The position numbers and the translations under genes are program-made. Shown one piece after another: positions 16,880-24,480 of a stretch of DNA of 64,000 nucleotides. Numbering within the stretch: the stretch's first letter is position 1; every line of letters starts with the position of its first letter. The notes beneath the pieces were generated by a model. It made no database searches, had not been told where the DNA came from, and was given only the letters and a program-made list of their open reading frames with translations. The stretch is from IMG/VR virus record IMGVR_UViG_3300027736_000027, positions 46,951-110,950 of that record; one strand, 5' to 3'. The stretch is from a virus.

Positions 16880-17347
16880 TCAGGAAATTCTATCTAAAAT
16901 TATTCTTTGAGCCGAGGCTATTTTAGAATAGGCTAGCTCAATATCAATAAACCCAGCCCAGTCAATTTCGCCACTTTGTAATTGTGATTTAGGCACAGTT
17001 AAACCAGTTAAGCCAATTTCAGATAGGCTATTGATATTACAAATTAAATAGTGAATATTATTAATAACAGTTTTTCCAGAATATACCTGAATTATTTCAG
17101 TATGTGGCTCTACCTGATTAGGCTTAATTAGTATACCAATTTCCTCGTATGTTTCCCTAACTGCAGCCTCTTCCGGAGATTCACCATCCTCTATTTTACC
17201 CTTGGGAATTCCCATAACCGGCTTAGCCCAGCTGCCATTGGTTGCATGCACTAATAAAATTTTTGAATTATAAATTATTGCAATTCCTGCACTGTCTCTC
17301 TTTTTTTTAGAGTCACGATTAGAGAACTTTTCAAATGTATTAATCAT
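16880..17347 (-). CDS. Nudix hydrolase
   Basis: 155 aa. The Nudix box is complete: Gly50-x5-Glu56-x7-Arg64-Glu65-x2-Glu68-Glu69-x-Gly71 (KGKIEDGESPEEAAVRETYE and following). The flanking MGIPKGK and SWAKPVMG are typical of the ADP-ribose/ApnA-type subgroup. The first residues MINTFEKF recall the CTS motif M-x-x-F-x-x-F of its neighbours but lack an LxE. It hydrolyses a nucleoside diphosphate linked to another moiety; possible substrates are ADP-ribose, capped RNA 5' ends (NAD or NTP) or dinucleotides. 9 bp after the gene at 17357. Confidence 0.9.
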   Translation of the reverse strand: MINTFEKFSNRDSKKKRDSAGIAIIYNSKILLVHATNGSWAKPVMGIPKGKIEDGESPEEAAVRETYEEIGILIKPNQVEPHTEIIQVYSGKTVINNIHYLICNINSLSEIGLTGLTVPKSQLQSGEIDWAGFIDIELAYSKIASAQRIILDRIS

Positions 17348-17356
17348 AGTTAGTTA

Positions 17357-18085
17357 TTAAAGTAAATAAGGACACTTCTTGGAAATCTCCTCTCTATTAA
17401 TATACTCACTTAAATATTTTTCAACTAATGATTTAGAGGTTTGGTGTTTATACCAATTTGGGATTTTTCCAAGTTTAGATTCATATGCTTGAAAATATAA
17501 ATCAACCAGTTCAGGTGTTTTTAATTTAAAATTTTCCATTGCCAATAGGATCGGGCCGGTTTTTGTAAAACCTATTCTAAATCTAGAAAATTCTGATGAT
17601 AATTTAGAATATAAGTTTTCAGAAATTTGAGATAATATTGGAATCTCAGGATATCTAGCTATATTTAAATGAATTGGCCTGCCGTCAATTATTTCTCTGG
17701 CTCCAATTATACGCCCTTCATAGGTGGCAACCTGAATTTGAGTATCAATTTTTGGTTTATTAAAATAAATTGAACCCTTTAATAAATTTGCACGGTTTAG
17801 GTGTCTAAAAGTTGGAAACGTTTGAATGGTAGAGTTTGGAGAAATTACTGAAATTGGCGTTTTTAATTTCATAGCCTTAAATCTGTCTCCTACAAATCCT
17901 GGAATTAGGTCAGATCCGGCTAATCTATTAAATACTTGATGCGTTGAATATTCGTTTGGGGTAATTTGTACGCTAATTTTTGCATCACTGTTAAATAGGT
18001 CAGGAATATTATGATTTTCCCCAATTAGGGCAATTTTTTTAGAAAAAATATCATGAACTTGAAACTCATCAAACGGTCTTATCAT
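17357..18085 (-). CDS. Hypothetical protein, possibly a degenerate ATP-grasp relative
   Basis: 242 aa. The start MIRPFDEFQVHD is CTS-like without a cleavage motif. KIALIGENHNIPDLF could be an N-terminal beta-alpha unit; the C-terminal part (RIGFTKTGPILLAMENFKLK, then WYKHQTSKSL) has the layout of the last strands of ATP-grasp enzymes but lacks the clear metal-binding residues. I would not call a function. The ATG overlaps the stop of the 781-aa gene (ATGA). Confidence 0.65.
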   Translation of the reverse strand: MIRPFDEFQVHDIFSKKIALIGENHNIPDLFNSDAKISVQITPNEYSTHQVFNRLAGSDLIPGFVGDRFKAMKLKTPISVISPNSTIQTFPTFRHLNRANLLKGSIYFNKPKIDTQIQVATYEGRIIGAREIIDGRPIHLNIARYPEIPILSQISENLYSKLSSEFSRFRIGFTKTGPILLAMENFKLKTPELVDLYFQAYESKLGKIPNWYKHQTSKSLVEKYLSEYINREEISKKCPYLL

Positions 18086-20427
18086 CTACGTGTTATTAAT
18101 TTTCCAATTTTAAAAAAAGATTCGTCTACATTAAGATTTCCAAGGCCCAATGAATCTGGAACAGTTCCGTTTTTCCAATGAGTAAGAGTTTCGGCCTTAA
18201 GGCTTTCTTTTTTGTCTGGACTTAATGATCCACTTTCTACTAATTCATTAAGCGTTTTATCTAAATTAGATTTACCGGTTTCATTAATTAATATTGATCC
18301 AGTTTTTTCATGATATACATCAGCCAAATACGCTACATGATTAGGATCAGATGCGGATATTGGGTGCTGAGGATCAATATTGGTATCTTCTCCAAGTAGA
18401 GCAAGGATTGATTTATTATATTTAATTAGCCCTGAATTTTCAAAATCCTCTGGTGTAATTAAATTAGTTACAACCTTGCCTTCTTTATATGCATGATGCC
18501 ATTTTATAATATTACCAGCCTCAGCCTCAGCTACAGTACTATCAAATTGGCAAGCGTTAGGGTTAGTTTCTCTAATTACTTTTATCTTACTGGATTTAGC
18601 CTCAGCCATTTTATCAGATAATATCTGATATTCTTTAGGATTACTGGTTTTAAATTGTTCAAGATCAGCTGCACTTATTCCAGAAATAGGATCAGATTCT
18701 TCATATACTGCAATTTTAGATAATAGTTCATTCATTGAACTAATAAGAGTACCTGCTGCCGTATCCGATACAGTTGATAAGATTTTATCCGGGCCTCTAT
18801 TTATTATGTCCTGCACACATTTACCCTTGATACACTGTTTTAAAATAAATCCAATAAGGGCTTTTAGGGTAACACTACGATGGGCTAATCCTCCAGTTAA
18901 TTTAGCAAGAGTTTTTTGAATAGACCTTAGATTTTTAGTTCCAGAAATTAGGGCCTCAGGTGCCTCTTTAAATATAGATAAAGTGGCTGCAACCCTAGGT
19001 TGAGTTGCAATAATCTGTTCCATAATTTTAGGATTGGTAGTCATTTCACCAAATAATTTAGAAACAACGGCAGCATCCCCGGTTTTAATTGCATTGACTA
19101 GAGCAGCTTCACCCGGTTTCCATCCCATTTTTACAAGTTCACTAGATATTTTGGTCTCTTTCATTAAATTTACAATTGAAGTTGCTGATTTAGTATTAAG
19201 AACGCTGCCTATTAACTTTTCAGTCGCTGCAGATTTAAGATAAAGCTCTTCAATTGATGCGCTTGGCTTTGTTAACATAAATGATTTATATTCAGCAGAT
19301 TTCATAATATCTGCCTCAATTTTTGTGCTTAATCCTTCAAGATTACCAAGAGCCTTTGATGTTTTAACTTCAATGTCAGCAGCGACTGTTGCATCTTTAC
19401 CTGCAGCAAGAGCTGCATCCTTTGCTAAGGTTGAACCAGCAGCGGCCGTGCGTTCAGCACCAGCAAGTAATTGGGCATCTTGTTTTAGTAAAAGTTCACC
19501 AGCTTCAGTTGCAGCTTTTCCAGCAGAGCTTGCTTTAATAACAAGTTCATCAATAAATTTAGTTGCAGGTAGTATTTTAGCTAAATCAATTAAACCAAAT
19601 GATCCAAGCTTAACTGCCTTAGATATAATTGAAATTAATGTTTTAATTATTTTTAGGCCAGTAGTAAGAAGAAATGTTCCAAATCCTTTTAACATGTCGC
19701 CAAATTTTGGAATAATACCAGTGGCCGCTCCTTTATCAATAGCAAGTGCACCGGCCTTAAAGTCCATTGCTCCAGCCCTTAAGGCTGCTGACTCTGATCC
19801 TTTCCATATTAGACCAATTAACTTTTCTCCACCTACCATAAACGGTTTAAATAGAGTTTTAAAACCAGCTAAAATTGGGCCAGCAAATGCCAATGCAACA
19901 TTCATAAAACCTAGTAAATAACTTGGATTAGGCTGTATAAAATAAATTAGTGCATTTAATAAGTTTGCCGCAACATCGCTAGGAAAACCAATCCATGAGC
20001 CTGGAATAATTCCAATAATATCTAATACAAAGTGTAATATACCAAGCGGCGTGCCGCCTTCTGTCATTGTAGATAAAAAGCTTTTAACCGTAGAGGCAAG
20101 GCTTTCATTTAAAGATTCAAGTGATTCAAGAGTTTCTAAATATGCTCCTTCGAGTGTTAACGAAACTGGATTATAGCCATATCGGTTTAGTAAGCTTTCA
20201 TTTCTATTAATATCTGAAATGCTATCAAAATTTTCTAATAGGTATATTTGGTGAGATGTTATTGCCTGGGCCTCCTGTTTAGAAATTTCCCTGGCAGGTT
20301 CAAAGGTAAGAGTACTGATATATTTCCAATTCTCAATCGGAACAGCTGATATTGATTCCCTAAGTTCAATTAATTTAGGATTATTATGAAGTTCAAAAAA
20401 TTCGGTCGGTGATGTTATAAATTTCAT
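18082..20427 (-). CDS. Large membrane-rich protein, ejection- or pretoxin-like
   Basis: 781 aa. The start MKFITSPTEFFE is reminiscent of the CTS set; LRE/S (about 28-30) and LNE/S (about 109-111) are possible cleavage sites. Residues about 125-170 are strongly hydrophobic (GILHFVLDIIGIIPGSWIGF, AANLLNALIYFI), a pattern like the membrane segments that precede toxin domains in polymorphic toxins. More hydrophobic stretches follow to about 300. Residues 300-520 are Ala/Lys-rich helical. The C-terminal 250 residues are globular, with INRGPD and WHHAYKEGK. Late motif 19 bp upstream. I infer a virion protein that enters the host envelope; no family identified. Confidence 0.75.
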   Translation of the reverse strand: MKFITSPTEFFELHNNPKLIELRESISAVPIENWKYISTLTFEPAREISKQEAQAITSHQIYLLENFDSISDINRNESLLNRYGYNPVSLTLEGAYLETLESLESLNESLASTVKSFLSTMTEGGTPLGILHFVLDIIGIIPGSWIGFPSDVAANLLNALIYFIQPNPSYLLGFMNVALAFAGPILAGFKTLFKPFMVGGEKLIGLIWKGSESAALRAGAMDFKAGALAIDKGAATGIIPKFGDMLKGFGTFLLTTGLKIIKTLISIISKAVKLGSFGLIDLAKILPATKFIDELVIKASSAGKAATEAGELLLKQDAQLLAGAERTAAAGSTLAKDAALAAGKDATVAADIEVKTSKALGNLEGLSTKIEADIMKSAEYKSFMLTKPSASIEELYLKSAATEKLIGSVLNTKSATSIVNLMKETKISSELVKMGWKPGEAALVNAIKTGDAAVVSKLFGEMTTNPKIMEQIIATQPRVAATLSIFKEAPEALISGTKNLRSIQKTLAKLTGGLAHRSVTLKALIGFILKQCIKGKCVQDIINRGPDKILSTVSDTAAGTLISSMNELLSKIAVYEESDPISGISAADLEQFKTSNPKEYQILSDKMAEAKSSKIKVIRETNPNACQFDSTVAEAEAGNIIKWHHAYKEGKVVTNLITPEDFENSGLIKYNKSILALLGEDTNIDPQHPISASDPNHVAYLADVYHEKTGSILINETGKSNLDKTLNELVESGSLSPDKKESLKAETLTHWKNGTVPDSLGLGNLNVDESFFKIGKLITRR

Positions 20428-20445
20428 TAATCATTAATACTTTTT

Positions 20446-20454
20446 ATTATTTAT
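20446..20454 (-). promoter_or_regulatory. Late promoter-like motif ATAAATAAT
   Basis: Minus strand, 18-19 bp upstream of the ATG at 20427; matches the spacing at 6460 and 24421. Confidence 0.6.
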
Positions 20455-20468
20455 TAGTGAAATATTAA

Positions 20469-21533
20469 TTAAAGTGAATCTGCTATTTGGCTAAGTATTT
20501 TAAAATAGTCAGCCCCGGAACAGTCTTTTAAGAATTTACAAATTTCTTCAAATTCAGATACCGTATGGAAGGTTAGCGCAGGCTGGCTTCCAACCTTATA
20601 TGAAATTGGGACAGTTCCGAATATAATAGATTCGTATACTCTGGCTGGAATAAAACCTTCTTTTAAATAGAGATCTTTACTTACATTTACCGAAACCAGC
20701 GAATTTTCAAGAGCAGTCCAAATATCTTTACGGTTCTCTCTAGGACATAACTTAACTGACCTAGTTGAATTAATCCATTGCTCAAGTTCAGGAGTTGACT
20801 TTGCAGCAACAGTCATTTTAAAAGAGTCACCACTAAATAGTGTCATATGGTCTACATTATTAATAATATCATTAATAATTGTATTTTTACTGTGGCCAGA
20901 TTTATAATTTTCAAATGATAAATTTCCATAGTATATAAGATTTGCTGGCTTGGTTGTACTCGACTTTTGATGTAAATCCATGCAACTTTTCAAAAATGAT
21001 TTGCCTATTCCAGGTATTGTAATTGATGGAATTTCTCTAGTGATTCCTAATTCAGCAAGTCTGGCAATAAAAGATTCACTAAGCGAAAGATCTGTATCTA
21101 AAACTACAATATCTTTTGGGTCATAACCTGCAATAATTGCAACTTCAATAATTTTTTCAAATTTTGAAGCATCCGTTAATTTTTTTTCAAGAGTTGATAA
21201 ATTACGAAATCTGGCTTTTAGAAATAACTTTGAATAGCTCTTATCCTCAATATTAGAAATAACTCGATTAAAGCCTATTCGGTAATGATCAATTAATTTT
21301 TTGCTATAGGTATGAAATATTGAACCTAATTTACCATCTCCGAAAATTGGAACCATATCAACTGGCGGAGCATCATCTATATAGTTTAAAAAATCAAATC
21401 GGCTAACTCCATATTTTTCAGAAATAGAGTCAAGTAAACCTAATTGATAAAATGTATGGCCTGGAATATTTCCACTAAATAAACCTAATTCTCCGAAATA
21501 AGCATATAAAGATTTAGATTCAGTAGTTTGCAT
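20469..21533 (-). CDS. Putative glycosyltransferase (GT-B-like)
   Basis: 354 aa. The region about 295-325, EGFIPARVYESIIFGTVPIS, is like the donor-binding end of GT-B glycosyltransferases, where a conserved Glu follows a Gly/Pro-rich turn. The middle has alternating beta/alpha units (DIVVLDTDLSLSESFIARL, NLIYYGNLSF). The first 90 residues may be an acceptor-binding domain. It could modify phage DNA bases as T4 alpha/beta-glucosyltransferases do, or a protein or surface glycan. A TAGTATAAC box is 5 bp before the ATG. Downstream of an FkbM methyltransferase gene. Call by pattern only. Confidence 0.6.
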   Translation of the reverse strand: MQTTESKSLYAYFGELGLFSGNIPGHTFYQLGLLDSISEKYGVSRFDFLNYIDDAPPVDMVPIFGDGKLGSIFHTYSKKLIDHYRIGFNRVISNIEDKSYSKLFLKARFRNLSTLEKKLTDASKFEKIIEVAIIAGYDPKDIVVLDTDLSLSESFIARLAELGITREIPSITIPGIGKSFLKSCMDLHQKSSTTKPANLIYYGNLSFENYKSGHSKNTIINDIINNVDHMTLFSGDSFKMTVAAKSTPELEQWINSTRSVKLCPRENRKDIWTALENSLVSVNVSKDLYLKEGFIPARVYESIIFGTVPISYKVGSQPALTFHTVSEFEEICKFLKDCSGADYFKILSQIADSL

Positions 21534-21538
21534 ATCTA

Positions 21539-21547
21539 GTTATACTA
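21539..21547 (-). promoter_or_regulatory. TAGTATAAC promoter-like box
   Basis: Minus strand, 5 bp before the ATG at 21533. One mismatch to TAGTATAAT; same leaderless spacing. Confidence 0.5.
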
Positions 21548-21556
21548 TTTAGATAA

Positions 21557-21739
21557 TTAAGTTTTATTTAATATATTATAAAGTTCGCAGTCTGCTGAAT
21601 AAAGAGCCTCGGCGATTTTTTGCATCTGCTTGCCAGTAACAATATATTCAGATTTTTCAAATCCAACATAGACTGGGCAAGTTTCACCAATTGACTCCAT
21701 AATTTCTCTAGCCTCTTCAATTACTTTTAATACTTCCAT
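21557..21739 (-). CDS. Hypothetical small protein
   Basis: 60 aa, helix-strand-helix (VIEEAREIMESIGET, YIVTGKQMQKIAEALY). The ATG is adjacent to the stop of the FkbM gene (0 bp), so it is coupled to it. No family recognised. Confidence 0.6.
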   Translation of the reverse strand: MEVLKVIEEAREIMESIGETCPVYVGFEKSEYIVTGKQMQKIAEALYSADCELYNILNKT

Positions 21740-22540
21740 TTACACATTTTTAAATCCAGCAAAGTGAGTTATGAAATGCTTACTTGTTCCAGCATTTCGG
21801 TTTACAAAGATACGATCAAAGTTATTTTCCATAATTGACATTACTTCATTAAACTTTTGAGTGCGATTTTCAAGTAGCCAACTATAATGAAAATGATATT
21901 CTACAATAAATAATTTTATTTTACTCCAGTCAGTAATTGACCTAATCATTTCATATTCTAAACCTTCAATATCCATCTTTACACAATTAACCTTTTTAAG
22001 AACTTCATTAATGTTCTCAGCAGGCACGGTCATTACTTTTCTACCTTTTACTGGATGAACTGAGTGTTTACCTGAATCCTGAGAAAGAAAAAAGTCTACT
22101 GAGGTTTCATCACCTGGTACAACTGCCTTTTCAATAATTTCGCAACGATCTTGTACACCATTCATTTCAATATTCTGTTGAGCAAATTCTACATTATTAT
22201 GGAATGGCTCATATGAATAAACTTTTTTAATTTTAGGAAATTGGGTAAGTAGTCGGGTTGCAAATATACCAATATGGGCACCGGCGTCTAACCAAGTATC
22301 TTCTTGATTAAGATCGTCAAGGCTTAATGGATTACCGTCCTGTGCATAGTGAGGTAAAAATAATGGTTTAAAATACTCTCCACCAGTTGGCTTCATTGAG
22401 ATATTTTGAGAAACATTGAATTTGATCTCTTCTTCTGACCTAACCAGAAATTTATATTCGTGATATTTAGTCTTTTTTTCAAAGACTTGAAGAGTTCCAG
22501 CTTCTCTAGCTTCCTCAATTGAGCATAATACGTCTGCCAT
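21740..22540 (-). CDS. FkbM-family SAM-dependent methyltransferase
   Basis: 266 aa. Residues 80-90 LDAGAHIGIFA are motif I of the SAM-binding fold; VYSYEPFHNNVEFAQQNI is the acidic motif; CVKMDIEGLEYEM near 190 is the FkbM signature. FkbM enzymes methylate hydroxyl groups, commonly of sugars in surface polysaccharides and glycoproteins. With the glycosyltransferases of this window it may cap a glycan. A TAGTATAAT box lies 20 bp upstream of the ATG. Confidence 0.9.
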   Translation of the reverse strand: MADVLCSIEEAREAGTLQVFEKKTKYHEYKFLVRSEEEIKFNVSQNISMKPTGGEYFKPLFLPHYAQDGNPLSLDDLNQEDTWLDAGAHIGIFATRLLTQFPKIKKVYSYEPFHNNVEFAQQNIEMNGVQDRCEIIEKAVVPGDETSVDFFLSQDSGKHSVHPVKGRKVMTVPAENINEVLKKVNCVKMDIEGLEYEMIRSITDWSKIKLFIVEYHFHYSWLLENRTQKFNEVMSIMENNFDRIFVNRNAGTSKHFITHFAGFKNV

Positions 22541-22560
22541 TTTTCTATAATGTTTAGACT

Positions 22561-22569
22561 ATTATACTA
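22561..22569 (-). promoter_or_regulatory. TAGTATAAT promoter-like box
   Basis: Minus-strand TAGTATAAT, 20 bp upstream of the FkbM ATG at 22540, giving a short leader. Confidence 0.5.
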
Positions 22570-22572
22570 TAA

Positions 22573-22797
22573 TTACTTGTCTTGGTTTAAATCAAATGGA
22601 GTATCTTTAATTGAAAGTTCATCCGTTTTATCTGGATTAATTCCAGATATTTGATAGTCATTATCCTTGGGTTTTTCTAAACTTTCAATATCTGATGATT
22701 TAACTCGGATTGACCGGTTATCTGAAGTCATTAGTAGATAGGTTCCACTAACTGCATCTATTCCAATAATTGTACCTGAAGTATCATCGTTTAGCAC
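22573..22797 (-). CDS. KOW/SH3-like small domain; likely the -1 frame extension of the upstream 512-aa gene
   Basis: 74 aa from a GTG at 22797, but the frame is open and protein-like for a further stretch upstream (KYSVGKR precedes VVLNDDTSGTIIGID), with no ATG, GTG or TTG before it. The sequence resembles a KOW/Tudor-type beta barrel: VGKRVVL, GTIIGIDAVSGTYLLM, RSIRVKSSDIESL, then an acidic tail. The same frame joins the upstream gene through a run of nine A residues, as a -1 shift. It is more plausibly the C-terminal domain of a fusion than an independent GTG-started protein. Confidence 0.55.
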   Translation of the reverse strand: MLNDDTSGTIIGIDAVSGTYLLMTSDNRSIRVKSSDIESLEKPKDNDYQISGINPDKTDELSIKDTPFDLNQDK

Positions 22798-22880
22798 AAC
22801 CCGTTTTCCAACACTATATTTTGCAGTTTTTGGAGAAACTAGAGTAATCGACTCAGCTTCGTTTATGCTTTTTTTTTCGA
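22798..22880 (-). other. Probable -1 frameshift site at A9 (or homopolymer error)
   Basis: Zero frame reads TCG AAA AAA AAA GCA TAA. A -1 slip on the A run (22869-22877) reads AGC ATA AAC GAA GCT and continues without a stop into the frame of 22573-22797. The run fits the A-AAA-AAA slippery heptamer. The alternative is one miscounted A in the assembly. Confidence 0.55.
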
Positions 22881-24401
22881 TTGATCTAATTGAATATAGT
22901 GATTCTTAAGAGAGTTTACGTTCTTTTCAATTGAAACTTTAAGATCCGATAATTGAGTTTGATACTCTTCAGATAAAGTAGAATCAGTTAAGGCTTCTTC
23001 TAATTTAGAAATTGACAATTCCAGTTTAGATAAGTCTGACTCAATTACCTTTTTATCTTCTTCAAGTTCACGAAGTTTAAATTCATTATCTTCTAACTCA
23101 ATTGAATATAGTTCACTAACATCATATTTAAAATTTTCCATTACATAATTATGAAATTGTAAACCGTCCATTTTCTTAATAAGTCTGGTTTGACCTAACT
23201 TTTCAAAGATATAAAGAGTTTCTCCAAGCGTAAATACCAATGAGTCTTTATCTAATCTTTCATTTACAATTTTCTTAGCAAATTCCAAATTAACAATAGT
23301 GTCTAATGAATTAAATATCTTTGTTAATTTAGAACGAGTTTCAAACTGTTCCATAACAAATAATTCAGACAAGTTCATTTTAGTTAAGTCTTCAACTATA
23401 TTATTATTAACAAATAGGGTTAAGTTACCATTTTCATTTATTGAAAACTTAATTTGTAAATTTCTACCGTTTGTAACAATTGAATTATCTTGCTCCTGAA
23501 AATTTAAACCTGCAAAAGCTTCGCAAACTTCAATAAATTCTGGAAATTCAGCAAGGTCTGAAATTTCGACCTGTTTAGGGATAGCCTCTTCAGTTAATTT
23601 AATAAACTTATTATCTACAAAAACAACTGCTGCTGACTCTGATATTTTACAGAATGGGGCAATAATTGAATTAACCTTTGCGTCTCCATTTCCTAGTCCA
23701 ATATTAAATCTACCTGATAACTTAGACTCAACCATACTTAGGGTATTAATAAGTCTATTTACAATAGGTAGTGTAGATTTTCCACGCATTTTCATCTTAA
23801 GCGTATCTGCACTATATGAATTTTCTAATAATGAATTTTCAAGTTCTGCAATAGACTCACTATAAATCATTGAACTCGTTTGTCTCATTTCGAATATTGC
23901 ATTGATTACCTCTAATTTTGCACGATTTTTATTTACATAATTTGCTAATTTAGAAATAGTCTCTGCAACTGATTTGTCATATGCATACGGTGTTAATGCT
24001 TCAGAAATAACTCCAATTAGTCTAAACTCTGGAATACCCGCTAACTTTTCTTCAATTTTAGAAATTGTATATTTAAAAGTTGGATCTCCATACATCGCTG
24101 ACTCTTTTAAGGCCTTAATCTTTAATGATATGCCGGCCTCTTTTGCCATGTTTTGAAGTCTCTGCGTAGGTTTTACTGCCATTTTTTTAAATTTAGCAAC
24201 GACCTCTTTTAAGTTTTCATTAACTGTGGCCTGAGCTAACTGGTCAAGTGTAGAAAGTGCATTTTCCAATACATCAGAAGAAGCGACTCCTAATAGTACT
24301 GAATTATTAATTGACTCTAATACCACCTTTACGACAATACTATCTTTGATTTGAGTATTTGATTTTAACTCTGTTGTTAATTCTTGTATGAGACTGTTCA
24401 T
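22863..24401 (-). CDS. Unknown late phage protein, helical with C-terminal coiled coil
   Basis: 512 aa. Residues 1-230 are helical with Leu/Ile/Ser-rich segments; 230-400 contain a more beta-rich region (NLQIKFSINENGNLTLFVN); 440-512 are a heptad-rich coiled coil (LSKLELSISKLEEAL, LKVSIEKNVNSLKNHY). It ends SKKKA at an A9 tract where a -1 shift would append about 98 residues. A late-promoter motif sits 19 bp before the ATG. The composition and context suggest a virion or assembly (scaffold/chaperone) protein. No family recognised. Confidence 0.75.
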   Translation of the reverse strand: MNSLIQELTTELKSNTQIKDSIVVKVVLESINNSVLLGVASSDVLENALSTLDQLAQATVNENLKEVVAKFKKMAVKPTQRLQNMAKEAGISLKIKALKESAMYGDPTFKYTISKIEEKLAGIPEFRLIGVISEALTPYAYDKSVAETISKLANYVNKNRAKLEVINAIFEMRQTSSMIYSESIAELENSLLENSYSADTLKMKMRGKSTLPIVNRLINTLSMVESKLSGRFNIGLGNGDAKVNSIIAPFCKISESAAVVFVDNKFIKLTEEAIPKQVEISDLAEFPEFIEVCEAFAGLNFQEQDNSIVTNGRNLQIKFSINENGNLTLFVNNNIVEDLTKMNLSELFVMEQFETRSKLTKIFNSLDTIVNLEFAKKIVNERLDKDSLVFTLGETLYIFEKLGQTRLIKKMDGLQFHNYVMENFKYDVSELYSIELEDNEFKLRELEEDKKVIESDLSKLELSISKLEEALTDSTLSEEYQTQLSDLKVSIEKNVNSLKNHYIQLDQSKKKA

Positions 24402-24420
24402 TGAACTAGTTATCTTTTTT

Positions 24421-24429
24421 ATTATTTAT
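24421..24429 (-). promoter_or_regulatory. Late promoter-like motif ATAAATAAT
   Basis: Minus strand, 19 bp upstream of the ATG at 24401. Confidence 0.6.
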
Positions 24430-24480
24430 TTAATATATTCTCTAACTTTATTTATCTATGGCTTTTTATAATAATTATTA

